From: Clostridiaceae bacterium Marseille-Q4143
GTDB taxonomy: Bacteria; Bacillota; Clostridia; Lachnospirales; Lachnospiraceae
NCBI GenBank assembly: GCA_018228645.1
Contig: CP073693.1
Coordinates: 1,988,253-2,052,252, forward strand
DNA length: 64,000 nucleotides
Direction: 5' to 3'
Shown: positions 26,163-33,930 of the stretch, in pieces
How the letters are laid out: each line of letters begins with the position of its first letter
How positions within the stretch are numbered: position 1 is the stretch's first letter
The notes under the pieces: generated by a model
What the model was told of the DNA's origin: nothing
Seen by the model: the letters and a program-made list of their open reading frames with translations, nothing else
Databases searched by the model: none
Made by a program: the position numbers and the translations under genes

Positions 26163-26215
26163 AAGGGGCTGTTGCAAAATGGATGAGTACTCATCTGTTT
26201 TACAACAGCCCCTTT
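26163..26215 (+). terminator. Long terminator after recombinase-like gene
   Basis: AAGGGGCTGTTG pairs with CAACAGCCCCTT, and inside it AAAA/TTTT and GATGAG/CTCATC stems continue the helix. Confidence 0.8.
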
Positions 26216-26619
26216 CTGCTGTAAGCCTATAAACCGTAAGTCATTTTAGTTGATATTTATAGATGGGTCTATATTGGATTCTTAGTAAAAAAATTCCTGC
26301 GAAATATAATTTAGAAGGAACTTTTTCGTAGTCAGAGTCTGTTGAGCTCCTTAACCGCCTGGACAACCCCTAATTTTGCCCCAAAAGTGGAACTTTCACA
26401 CAAGAAATTGAATATAGACCCATGCACACCCAAAATAGACTGCCCTGCGCAGTTGAAAGAGTTCTCCCGCGGCACTAGTGTCTCCGGGTGCAAGCCTTTT
26501 CCGCGAACTTGCTTTGGGTGGAGCAGACAGGATATGTTCCATATGTCCAGCACTGCTGTCAGGAAAAGTGCCGCTCAATCACCTATTCCGGTGATTTTGC
26601 GACACTCCCTTCTTTTTAC

Positions 26620-26647
26620 GCATAAAACCTGTCCCGGCTCATATATT
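26620..26647 (+). promoter_or_regulatory. Candidate sigma-E-type promoter of spoIIIA
   Basis: GCATAAA (26620-26626), a 13-bp spacer and CATATATT (26640-26647) resemble the mother-cell sigma-E consensus (about KMATATT and CATACA-T). spoIIIA is sigma-E dependent in Bacillus. The match is partial. Confidence 0.45.
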
Positions 26648-26666
26648 TTGATAAGGGGTTGGGACA

Positions 26667-27572
26667 ATGAAGTGTAATGAAATCATAGAACTGTTTCCAG
26701 ATATTTTGAAAAATCCGCTGCAGGCGGCGAAAGTGGATCTGTGGGAGACGGAAGAAATCCGGGTACGGGCAGGGCAGTGTCTTTCCGTCCGGGTGCGGGG
26801 CAGAGAATGGAGACTGGAAGTTCGTTATACGGTGGAAGAGATCCGTCAGATTCTTTCTTATCTGGCCAATTATTCTCTCTATGCTTATGAGGGAGAGATC
26901 CGCCAGGGCTATCTTACGCTTCCGGGAGGACATCGGCTGGGACTGGTAGGAAGAGCGGTGCTGGAGGGAGACCGGATCACGTCGTTGATGGAGATCTCTG
27001 CCCTCAACCTTCGGCTGGCCCATGAGAAGAAGGGCTGCGCGGATTCGGTGATTTCCTGTTTGTGGGAGCAAGACAACCTGTGTGATACGCTGGTGATATC
27101 GCCGCCCGGCGGCGGCAAGACGACCCTTCTCAGAGACTGCATCCGTCAGATTTCCGATGGGACAAAGGAACATCGTGGAAGAACGGTAGGGGTCGTGGAT
27201 GAACGGTCGGAGATTGCAGGATGCTGCAGGGGGGTGCCGGAAAACGATGTGGGGATGAGGACCGATGTGCTGGACGGCTGTCCGAAAACCCTGGGGATGC
27301 GGATGTTACTTCGTTCCATGGCACCGGAAGTATTGGCCGTGGATGAGATTGGAAGTGAAGAAGATGTGCGGGAAATCCAGTATGCGGCAAACTGTGGATG
27401 TACGGTCTTTGCCACCGTTCATGGAGGCAGCCTGGATGCTCTGCAGAATCAGCCGAATCTTCGAAAATTACTGGAAACAGGAGCATTTCAGAGGTTACTG
27501 TTTCTGGAGGGACGGGATGCACCGGGCAGAATCCGGCAGGTGACGGATCACAGAGGAACCGTGTTATGTTGA
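26667..27572 (+). CDS. spoIIIAA: Stage III sporulation protein AA (ATPase)
   Basis: 301 residues. A secretion-ATPase core has Walker A SPPGGGKTT and Walker B EVLAVDEIGSEED, preceded by an N-terminal domain with RVRAGQ-like IRVRAGQCLSVRVRGREW. SpoIIIAA resembles type II/IV secretion ATPases and energises the SpoIIIA-SpoIIQ channel between mother cell and forespore. It overlaps spoIIIAB by 7 bp and leads the eight-gene operon. Confidence 0.95.
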   Translation: MKCNEIIELFPDILKNPLQAAKVDLWETEEIRVRAGQCLSVRVRGREWRLEVRYTVEEIRQILSYLANYSLYAYEGEIRQGYLTLPGGHRLGLVGRAVLEGDRITSLMEISALNLRLAHEKKGCADSVISCLWEQDNLCDTLVISPPGGGKTTLLRDCIRQISDGTKEHRGRTVGVVDERSEIAGCCRGVPENDVGMRTDVLDGCPKTLGMRMLLRSMAPEVLAVDEIGSEEDVREIQYAANCGCTVFATVHGGSLDALQNQPNLRKLLETGAFQRLLFLEGRDAPGRIRQVTDHRGTVLC

Positions 27573-28084
27573 AATTTCTGGGCATTTCCCTCCTGTTATC
27601 AGGTACGGCTGGAATTGGATTTGGAAAGGCAAGAGAACTGGATCAGCGAGTGGAAGAGCTTCGAATGCTCCGGCAGTTGATCATGCTGCTGGAAGGAGAG
27701 ATCCGCTGTACCCATCGGCCGCTCCCGGAACTGCTGATTTCCCTGGGGGAGCGGTTCGGACCTCCTTTTCAGTCTTTTTTAGTGGAGACCGGCAAGGAGC
27801 TGGAGGCCCATAAGAGTCTTACGGTGCAGGAAGTATGGAAGGAACAGTTGACCCTTGGCAGAAAGAAATTTCATCTGAACAGACAGGAGTATGAAGAACT
27901 GTTGGAATTTGGCGGAATGCTGGGATATCTGGATATTCAGATGCAAACGGAACTGTGTCTATGGTATGAAGAGCGGCTGAAAATATCGGTGCAGGCTGCC
28001 ATGTCAGAGGCAGGGGAAAAACGACGGCTGTATCGGTGTCTTGGAATTTTAAGCGGCGTTGTGCTGGCGGTATTTATCATATAG
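27566..28084 (+). CDS. spoIIIAB: Stage III sporulation protein AB
   Basis: 172 residues from ATG 27566 (MLKFLGISLLLSGTAGIGFGKARELDQRVEELRML), within the end of spoIIIAA. There is one hydrophobic helix at each end (ISLLLSGTAGIGFG and LGILSGVVLAVFII) and a helical middle, as in the SpoIIIAB family, which resembles GspF-type platform proteins. It is part of the forespore channel. Confidence 0.93.
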   Translation: MLKFLGISLLLSGTAGIGFGKARELDQRVEELRMLRQLIMLLEGEIRCTHRPLPELLISLGERFGPPFQSFLVETGKELEAHKSLTVQEVWKEQLTLGRKKFHLNRQEYEELLEFGGMLGYLDIQMQTELCLWYEERLKISVQAAMSEAGEKRRLYRCLGILSGVVLAVFII

Positions 28085-28102
28085 GACAGGTGGAATCAAA
28101 GT

Positions 28103-28297
28103 ATGAGCGTGACACTGATTTTTAAAATTGCCGCAGTCGGAATCCTGGTATCGGTTCTCTCTCAGGTTCTGAAGCACAGCGGCAGGGAGGAGCAGGCATT
28201 TCTTACAAGTCTGGCGGGTCTTCTGCTGGTCCTTTTCTGGATTATTCCTTATGTGTATGAGCTCTTTGTTACGATGGAGAAGCTGTTCACACTGTAA
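28103..28297 (+). CDS. spoIIIAC: Stage III sporulation protein AC
   Basis: 64 residues with two membrane helices (IFKIAAVGILVSVLSQVL and FLTSLAGLLLVLFWIIPYVYELF). Length and sequence are typical of SpoIIIAC, a small membrane component of the channel. It follows spoIIIAB by 18 bp. Confidence 0.92.
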   Translation: MSVTLIFKIAAVGILVSVLSQVLKHSGREEQAFLTSLAGLLLVLFWIIPYVYELFVTMEKLFTL

Positions 28298-28312
28298 GAA
28301 AGAGGGGAAACC

Positions 28313-28696
28313 ATGATAAAAATTGCCCTGATCGGTATTGTGGGAATTCTTCTGGCACTTCAGATAAAAGCGGTAAAGCCGGAATATGCCGTGTATCTGT
28401 GTATGGGTGTCAGTCTGCTCATTTTTATGGGAGTGACTGAGCAGCTTCAGATCATTGTGGATGCCATACAGGCCATCGAAACTTACCTGCCGTTAGATCA
28501 GAGGTATATAAAAATTCTTCTGAAAATCGTGGGGATTACCTATATTGCGGAATTTTCCTCGGATCTTTGTAAGGATGCGGGATATCAGACCATTGCCGGA
28601 CAGATTCAGATCTTTGGGAAACTGTCTGTACTGGCAGTCAGTATGCCAGTGCTTCTGGCTCTTTTAGATGTGATTCAGAACTTTCTGGGAGCGTGA
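28313..28696 (+). CDS. spoIIIAD: Stage III sporulation protein AD
   Basis: 127 residues, four hydrophobic segments and the family segment YIKILLKIVGITYIAEFSSDLCKDAGYQTIAGQIQIFGKL-like sequence. SpoIIIAD is homologous to SpoIIIAC through its end regions. AGAGGGG precedes the start. Confidence 0.93.
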   Translation: MIKIALIGIVGILLALQIKAVKPEYAVYLCMGVSLLIFMGVTEQLQIIVDAIQAIETYLPLDQRYIKILLKIVGITYIAEFSSDLCKDAGYQTIAGQIQIFGKLSVLAVSMPVLLALLDVIQNFLGA

Positions 28697-28700
28697 GCAG

Positions 28701-29729
28701 ATGGGGGAAATTGATTATGGGGAAATTCAGCAGGTGCTGGATGACCTGCTGGGGCAGAATGTGGATTTTCAGAATATGGCCGAGCAGGGAGCATCCGGAA
28801 ACAGTCCCATTTCTTTTCAGAATCTGCTTAAGATGGCGGAAGGACTTTTTTTCCGGGAACTGATGGAACAGAAAGAACTGTGGGTGCACATCCTGATACT
28901 GGCAATAGCAGCTGCGGTGCTGCTTCATTTTGCCGATGTATTTCAGAATAAGGGCGTGTCCCGGATCAGTTTCTGCATGATCTATATGATGTTATTTTTA
29001 CTGCTCATTACTTCTTTTCAGGGAAGCATGAAAATAACGACAAATGTGCTGGATGCAATGAAAGACTTTATGACGGTACTGGCTCCGGCTTTTTTTCTTG
29101 CCATGACGCTGACATCTTACATCAGTTCTGCGGGAATCTATTATGAATTTACGTTATTCCTGATTTCCGGGGTGAGGTGGCTAACCAGTGTATTTTTGAT
29201 TCCTTGTATCGAAATCTATATTCTGCTGGTGCTGGTCAATCATCTGTCGGGAGAAAAGCGGCTGGGACATCTGGCGGAACTGATGTCTATGCTGGTGGGA
29301 TGGAGTCTGAAAGCGCTGTTGGCGTTGGTGTGTGGTTTTCATATGGTCCAGGGGCTCATTTCGCCGGCAGCGGATGCTTTTCGTACCATGTCGGTGAGCA
29401 GAGGGATAGAGGCAATTCCAGGTGTGGGGGATGCAGGAAGTTCTGCCACGGAACTGGTGCTCGGCTCTGCCATGCTCATAAAAAATGGGATCGGTGCGGC
29501 GGCTCTGGTGGTACTGATTCTGCTTTGCATGGTGCCACTTATCAAGCTGGCGGTGATTATGCTGGTATATTATGTGCTGGCGGCAATTCTGCAGCCTGTG
29601 TCGGATGAACGGATTACGGAATGTCTGCTCGGCATGGGGAATGGTGTGAAGCTTTTGTTTCAGGCGGCATTTACGGTGCTGGCATTATTTTTGCTGACCA
29701 TTGCACTGACGACGGCAGTGACGGGATGA
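28701..29729 (+). CDS. spoIIIAE: Stage III sporulation protein AE
   Basis: 342 residues with about eight membrane helices and the family hallmark VSRGIEAIPGVGDAGSSATELVLGSAMLIKNGIG. It starts 4 bp after the spoIIIAD stop. It is somewhat shorter than the Bacillus protein, mainly in the N-terminal extracytoplasmic part. It is a large membrane component of the SpoIIIA channel. Confidence 0.94.
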   Translation: MGEIDYGEIQQVLDDLLGQNVDFQNMAEQGASGNSPISFQNLLKMAEGLFFRELMEQKELWVHILILAIAAAVLLHFADVFQNKGVSRISFCMIYMMLFLLLITSFQGSMKITTNVLDAMKDFMTVLAPAFFLAMTLTSYISSAGIYYEFTLFLISGVRWLTSVFLIPCIEIYILLVLVNHLSGEKRLGHLAELMSMLVGWSLKALLALVCGFHMVQGLISPAADAFRTMSVSRGIEAIPGVGDAGSSATELVLGSAMLIKNGIGAAALVVLILLCMVPLIKLAVIMLVYYVLAAILQPVSDERITECLLGMGNGVKLLFQAAFTVLALFLLTIALTTAVTG

Positions 29730-29750
29730 GGAACAGACAGGGGGAATAAG

Positions 29751-29981
29751 ATGCAGGCAATTCTGGATATGGTGCGGATGATTGCGGTCTTCTATTTATT
29801 GGAACAGATGGTATTGCAGCTGATTCCCGGAGAGCGGTATGAGAGGTATGTACGGTTTTATCTTGGATTGCTGCTGGTATTGCTTTTACTGCAGCCGGTC
29901 TTTCAGATTTTCAGATTGTCGGAGCAGCTGGATCAGAAAGTGTTTCTGCAGGAAAGAGAGATGGAGGAGATGCCGGAATGA
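29751..29981 (+). CDS. spoIIIAF: Stage III sporulation protein AF, short form
   Basis: Only 76 residues: two membrane helices (MVRMIAVFYLLEQMVLQLIP and YVRFYLGLLLVLLLLQPVFQIF) and a short tail. Bacillus subtilis SpoIIIAF is about 206 residues with a soluble ring-building domain after the helices, which is absent here. The stop overlaps the spoIIIAG start by 4 bp (ATGA), and there is no sign of a frameshifted remainder. The assignment is by position and N-terminal similarity. Confidence 0.82.
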   Translation: MQAILDMVRMIAVFYLLEQMVLQLIPGERYERYVRFYLGLLLVLLLLQPVFQIFRLSEQLDQKVFLQEREMEEMPE

Positions 29982-30517
29982 AGGAAAAATGGGAAGCACT
30001 GCGAAAAAAATACTGGCCGCCAGGAAAGGATCAGTTTCTGATTATGGCGCTGTGTGGACTTTTACTGGCAGTGATTGCTGTTCCGGTGGATTCCGGAAAA
30101 GAGAAAGGAACACAGGAGAACAATGGGCAGGAAACAGAGACCCCGCAGGAGACAGACAGCTACGAAGAGCAGATGGAAAAGAAACTGGAAGATTTGCTTT
30201 CAAGAGTGGAGGGCGTCGGACAGGTCCGGGTTATGCTTACCTTTGAAGGAAGCGGGGAGCGGAAAGTAGAGAAGGATAAGCAGGTGGGGACTGGCGGAAC
30301 AGAGGAGGAGACCGTATATGAGGAGTCAGGGAGTTCAAGCCGCAGGCCTTACGTGACGTCGGAGAGCAATCCGCAGGTGGAGGGAGTTCTGGTCATTGCA
30401 GAAGGGGGCGATAAGAGCAGCGTCAAAGAAGAAATTATCGGAGCCGCTCAGGCATTATTTGGCATTGAACCTCATAAAATTAAAATAATGAAAATGGAGG
30501 TGGAGGAAACAAAGTGA
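29978..30517 (+). CDS. spoIIIAG: Stage III sporulation protein AG
   Basis: 179 residues: an N-terminal membrane helix (FLIMALCGLLLAVIAVPV), an acidic linker, then the ring-building domain (EEQMEKKLEDLLSRVEGVGQVRVMLTFEGSGERKV and VEGVLVIAEGGDKSSVKEEIIGAAQALFGIEPHKIKIMKM). SpoIIIAG forms a large ring in the intermembrane space in Bacillus. It overlaps its neighbours by 4 bp on each side. Confidence 0.94.
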   Translation: MKEKWEALRKKYWPPGKDQFLIMALCGLLLAVIAVPVDSGKEKGTQENNGQETETPQETDSYEEQMEKKLEDLLSRVEGVGQVRVMLTFEGSGERKVEKDKQVGTGGTEEETVYEESGSSSRRPYVTSESNPQVEGVLVIAEGGDKSSVKEEIIGAAQALFGIEPHKIKIMKMEVEETK

Positions 30518-31197
30518 AGAAGCTTGTGAAAAAGCCTGTATTTAAGAAAAATCAGATGATTATCACTGCGCTGGCGGGCATGATTGCCATAGCAGGATAT
30601 CTGAACTATGCGGGAACGGATGTAAATCCTTCCCTGCTGAGTGTGGACAGTGAGGCGGTAGAAGATGTGGCTGAGACAGATCTGGCGCAGGATATTTCCG
30701 CAGAAGATACCTACGCTTTGACGGGAGAGGTGGATGAAGGAAGTCAGGATATTGCGAGTCTTGATGAAAATGAGGACGGAGATGTGGCAGTCGAAGAAGG
30801 TACGGATGCCGGGCAGACCGTGATGGCCAGTACCACTGTGGGTGTCGGGCTGGTATCCGAGGCAAAGGTGACCCGGGAACAGAACCGCTCCAGAAATAAA
30901 GAAATTCTCATGGAACTTATCAACAGCACGAATATTACAGACGAACAGAAGCAAAGTGCCATTGATGAGATGGTAGCCATGACAGATGCGGCAGAAAAGG
31001 AACTGGCAGCAGAAACCCTCCTGACGGCCCAGGGATTTGATGAAGTAGTGGTGAGTATCAATGATGCTTGCGCTGACGTGGTGGTGAGCAGCGCGCAGGT
31101 CAGTGATGCAGAACGGGCACAGATTGAGGATGTGGTAAAGAGGAAGACAGGAATCGAGGCGGCGAATATCACGATCACACCAGTCACGGCTGAATAA
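30514..31197 (+). CDS. spoIIIAH: Stage III sporulation protein AH
   Basis: 227 residues: an N-terminal helix (MIITALAGMIAIAGYLNYAG), a long acidic linker and a C-terminal YscJ-like domain (REQNRSRNKEILMELINSTNITDEQKQSAIDEMVAMTD to TAQGFDEVVVSINDACADVVV). SpoIIIAH binds SpoIIQ across the intermembrane space. The linker is longer than in Bacillus. It ends the operon. Confidence 0.95.
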   Translation: MKKLVKKPVFKKNQMIITALAGMIAIAGYLNYAGTDVNPSLLSVDSEAVEDVAETDLAQDISAEDTYALTGEVDEGSQDIASLDENEDGDVAVEEGTDAGQTVMASTTVGVGLVSEAKVTREQNRSRNKEILMELINSTNITDEQKQSAIDEMVAMTDAAEKELAAETLLTAQGFDEVVVSINDACADVVVSSAQVSDAERAQIEDVVKRKTGIEAANITITPVTAE

Positions 31198-31211
31198 TGA
31201 ATGCTCATATC

Positions 31212-31257
31212 ATCAGGGACAGGATAAAAAACCTCTGGCTTTTATTCTGTCCCTGAT
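31212..31257. terminator. Hairpin between convergent spoIIIAH and thioredoxin genes
   Basis: ATCAGGGACAGGATAAAA (31212-31229) pairs with TTTTATTCTGTCCCTGAT (31240-31257). There is no long external T tract; the AT-rich inner stem may serve both directions. Confidence 0.55.
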
Positions 31258-31262
31258 TAGAA

Positions 31263-32117
31263 TTATTTAGTTGAGCTGTCAGCATCAATGACCGATTGAA
31301 TCTGTTTCATCAGAGCATCATAGTTGTCCTGATTGTCAATTCCGCCAAGCAGGGGATCTCCCACAATATTACCGTTTCTGTCGACCAGTATAGTGGTAGG
31401 AAATGCCATAATGTCGGAGGCATATTTACCTGCATCGGAAGCAGAGTCGATGGAAAGGTTGCGGTATTTGGCACCCTGGCTTTCCAGAATTGCGGATGCT
31501 TCCTGAATGGCAGCTTCATTTCCGTCAAAGGTTTCTGTGTTGATGCCTACGACCTCGCCGCCCATTGATTTGATTGCATCGTTCAATTCATTAAGCTTAG
31601 GCAACTCGGCAACGCAGGGCTTGCATCCGGTAAACCAGAAATTGAGGACAGTGACGGCATTTTTGGAAAAGAGACTTTCATCAACAGAATTACCATCAAA
31701 ATCCATGCCGGAAAAATTTCTAAAGGGAGATACATTTTCAGCATTATTTTCCTGACCGGTGGTATCTGATGCCCCGTTTTCATTTTCCATTTCTGCTATC
31801 TGCTCCTCAAGGTTTCGTATCGTTTCCATATCATCCGTCAGTGTTTTCAGCTCTTCATCCGTAAAAGCCTCTTTGCCTGATTCGATGGTGTCAGCCAGAT
31901 AATCCGCATAATTTCCATTGGGATCGGCAGTGGTTTTATCCATCATGCCAAATACTTTGTTCCATACATCTTCATGATCTGCAAAGACCTGGTTCTCCTG
32001 CTGATACAGGTCATCCAGGCTGGTGGCGGAATTGTCCGCAGATTCTTTTGTGCTGCATGCTGTAAGCAATGCCATGCTAAGTATCATAACAGCAATCAAT
32101 GTTCTTTTTGTTTTCAT
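31263..32117 (-). CDS. TlpA-like thioredoxin-fold lipoprotein
   Basis: 284 residues. The lipoprotein signal ends LLTAC (Cys21). A helical acidic region is followed by a TlpA/ResA domain with VLNFWFTGCKPCVAELPKLNEL carrying the CxxC pair and AFPTTILVDRNGNIVG with the cis-Pro. It should act as an extracytoplasmic disulfide reductase. It lies 30 bp after a membrane Fe-S protein gene that could supply electrons, and the same pairing recurs in other anaerobic Firmicutes. Confidence 0.88.
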   Translation of the reverse strand: MKTKRTLIAVMILSMALLTACSTKESADNSATSLDDLYQQENQVFADHEDVWNKVFGMMDKTTADPNGNYADYLADTIESGKEAFTDEELKTLTDDMETIRNLEEQIAEMENENGASDTTGQENNAENVSPFRNFSGMDFDGNSVDESLFSKNAVTVLNFWFTGCKPCVAELPKLNELNDAIKSMGGEVVGINTETFDGNEAAIQEASAILESQGAKYRNLSIDSASDAGKYASDIMAFPTTILVDRNGNIVGDPLLGGIDNQDNYDALMKQIQSVIDADSSTK

Positions 32118-32147
32118 AAATAATAGCTCCTTTCACTATTTCATTTC

Positions 32148-33014
32148 CTATGATTTTCCCATAAACTGGTAGTGGATTGCATTTTTAGGACAAGCTTTGA
32201 TACAGGCCCCGCATCGGATGCATTCTGGATGATTTGGAGTTTTGCACACATCCACATCCATTTTACATGCCTTTGTACATTGGTTACAACCGACACATTT
32301 GTCGGTTTCAATCTTTATATGAAGAAGGCTGACCTTGTTAAACAATGAATAAATTGCACCAAGAGGACAAATCCATTTACAGAAGGGTCTGTAAAATAAA
32401 ATGCTTAACACCACAACGGTAATTAAAATAAAGCATTTAAAAGAAAACAGCGTTCCCAGTGCAGACCGTATAGATGCATTTCCAAGGGAAAGTGGGATAG
32501 CACCCTCTAAAACACCCTGGGGACAAATATATTTACAGAAGAAGGGGTCGCCCATTCCGACTGAGTTTGTTACAAGCATTGGCAGAAGGATAACAAAAAC
32601 AATAAGAATGAGATATTTTAGGTATCTTAGCGGTTTCAGCCTGGCTGTGGAAAGTTTTTTTCCGGGGATTTTATGAAGTAAATCCTGAAACCATCCAAAG
32701 GGACACAGGAAACCACAGATAAATCTTCCAAGGGTCACGCCGAGCAGAATAAAAAATCCGGTTATGTAGTAGGAAAATTTAAAGCGGGATGATCCCACAA
32801 CCGCCTGAAAGGCGCCAATCGGGCATGCTCCCGAAGCGGCGGGACAGGAATAACAGTTTAATCCTGGTACACAGACTGCTTTCGCCTTGCCCTGATAGAT
32901 TCTGCCTTTCCATAAATTAGGAATATGAATATTGGTAAGCAGCGTCGCAGCTGCCTGTATCCACCCGCGTAGTTGGGCTGTTTTTTCTGACAGTAATTTC
33001 TTTTCCTTATCCAA
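32148..33014 (-). CDS. Membrane-bound 4Fe-4S protein (NapH/CcoG-like electron transfer)
   Basis: Several starts are possible in one frame up to 33086. TTG 33014 is preferred because TGGAG lies 10 bp upstream and it overlaps the stop of the small upstream gene, giving about 288 residues. The N-terminus has LNCYSCPAASGACPIGAFQ; about five membrane helices carry RFICGFLCPFGWFQDLL and FCKWICPLGAIYSL (paired CxxxCP motifs). The C-terminus has two ferredoxin clusters (CVGCNQCTKACKMDV and CIRCGACIKACPKNA). It probably passes electrons across the membrane to the TlpA-like protein. Confidence 0.85.
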   Translation of the reverse strand: MDKEKKLLSEKTAQLRGWIQAAATLLTNIHIPNLWKGRIYQGKAKAVCVPGLNCYSCPAASGACPIGAFQAVVGSSRFKFSYYITGFFILLGVTLGRFICGFLCPFGWFQDLLHKIPGKKLSTARLKPLRYLKYLILIVFVILLPMLVTNSVGMGDPFFCKYICPQGVLEGAIPLSLGNASIRSALGTLFSFKCFILITVVVLSILFYRPFCKWICPLGAIYSLFNKVSLLHIKIETDKCVGCNQCTKACKMDVDVCKTPNHPECIRCGACIKACPKNAIHYQFMGKS

Positions 33015-33147
33015 TTCCGACACACTCCAGACATAATTTGATTGCTTTACCAAGCACGATAGCCGCTTCTCCTCTGATGACACCATAGCCCATCATAGTA
33101 ATACCTGCGAGGAGCAGGACGGTCGGAACGATTTTTCTGCACTTCAA
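33007..33147 (-). CDS. CD1871A-type small CXXC protein
   Basis: 46 residues from TTG 33147, with AAAGGA 11 bp upstream: one membrane helix (IVPTVLLLAGITMMGYGVI) followed by RGEAAIVLGKAIKLCLECVGIG. The ending LCLECIGIG after a single helix and RGE is the hallmark of small clostridial proteins named after C. difficile CD1871A, which are found beside NapH-like Fe-S proteins. Its stop overlaps the start of that gene here. Function is unknown; the CxxC pair suggests a redox or metal role with its neighbours. Confidence 0.78.
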   Translation of the reverse strand: MKCRKIVPTVLLLAGITMMGYGVIRGEAAIVLGKAIKLCLECVGIG

Positions 33148-33179
33148 GATAGGGTCATTCCTTTCATTTGTTCTATTTA

Positions 33180-33208
33180 TTGACCAGCTGACTTAGGTAT
33201 TATACAAT
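33180..33208 (+). promoter_or_regulatory. Promoter of the two-component system
   Basis: TTGACC (33180-33185), a 17-bp spacer and TACAAT (33203-33208). On the opposite strand TATTGTATAATACC overlaps it and may be the -10 for the divergent redox genes. Confidence 0.55.
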
Positions 33209-33249
33209 AACGGTTGTAAAATCTTTGTTAAGAAACAGGTGAAATCATT

Positions 33250-33930
33250 TTGAGATTATTAATTGTTGAAGATGAGAAACAAATATGTGACACAGTTGCG
33301 AAAAGTCTGTATGGTGCCGGGTACGAGGTGGACACCTGCTATGATGGAGAAGAGGCGCTGGAATGTATTCTGGCGGAGAATTATGATCTGATTGTCCTGG
33401 ATCTGAATCTGCCCGGTATGGATGGTATGGAGATACTGAAGGAACTCAGACAGAGAAATGAGGAGACAAAGGTTCTTATATTATCGGCAAGAAGTCAGAT
33501 TGCGGATAAGGTGGAAGGACTGGATGCAGGGGCAAATGATTATATGGAAAAACCATTCCATCTGCAGGAACTTGAGGCACGGATCAGAAGCCTGACAAGA
33601 AGAAAATTTGTGCAGAAGGATGTATGTCTGGAAAGTGGCGGGATAAAGTTTGATACGATCAAACGGGAGGCATATGCAAAGGGAAAAAAAGTTTCCCTGA
33701 CAAGAAAAGAAAATGGGATTCTGGAATATTTGCTTCTTAATTTAGGCCGACCGGTGAGCCAGGAGGAATTGATGGAACATGTCTGGGATGCATCTGCGGA
33801 CAGCTTTAGTGGAGCCATCAGAGTACATATGTCTTCCCTCAGAAAAAAGCTTAAGGCGGTGCTTGGATATGATCCGATTTTGAACAAAGTGGGAGAGGGC
33901 TATCAAATACGGGAGGTATCCGACAGATGA
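33250..33930 (+). CDS. OmpR/PhoB family response regulator
   Basis: 226 residues from TTG 33250, with AGGTG upstream. The receiver domain has Asp-Asp at 7-8 equivalents (VEDE), phospho-acceptor Asp51 (IVLDLNLPGMDG), and Lys in MEKPF. The winged-helix DNA-binding domain ends with HMSSLRKKLKAVLGYDPILNKVGEGYQI. It overlaps the sensor kinase gene by 4 bp. It is divergent from the CD1871A/Fe-S/TlpA genes, which are plausible targets. Confidence 0.94.
   Translation: MRLLIVEDEKQICDTVAKSLYGAGYEVDTCYDGEEALECILAENYDLIVLDLNLPGMDGMEILKELRQRNEETKVLILSARSQIADKVEGLDAGANDYMEKPFHLQELEARIRSLTRRKFVQKDVCLESGGIKFDTIKREAYAKGKKVSLTRKENGILEYLLLNLGRPVSQEELMEHVWDASADSFSGAIRVHMSSLRKKLKAVLGYDPILNKVGEGYQIREVSDR

Larger units (their letters stand above)
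26136..26666. other. 531-bp gap between the pilus island and spoIIIA
   Basis: It contains a terminator (26163-26215), a perfect 13-bp inverted repeat, ATGGGTCTATATT at 26263-26275 and its complement at 26411-26423, and a hairpin of AAAAAATTCC with GGAACTTTTT near 26289-26325. A candidate sporulation promoter lies next to spoIIIAA. Open frames on both strands between 26330 and 26680 have no recognised domain, and I do not call them genes. Confidence 0.5.

Noticed and set aside
26332..26677. Open frames on both strands (74-111 codons) before spoIIIAA
   Set aside because: No binding sites or domains. The plus-strand frame runs into spoIIIAA in another frame and through the candidate sporulation promoter.
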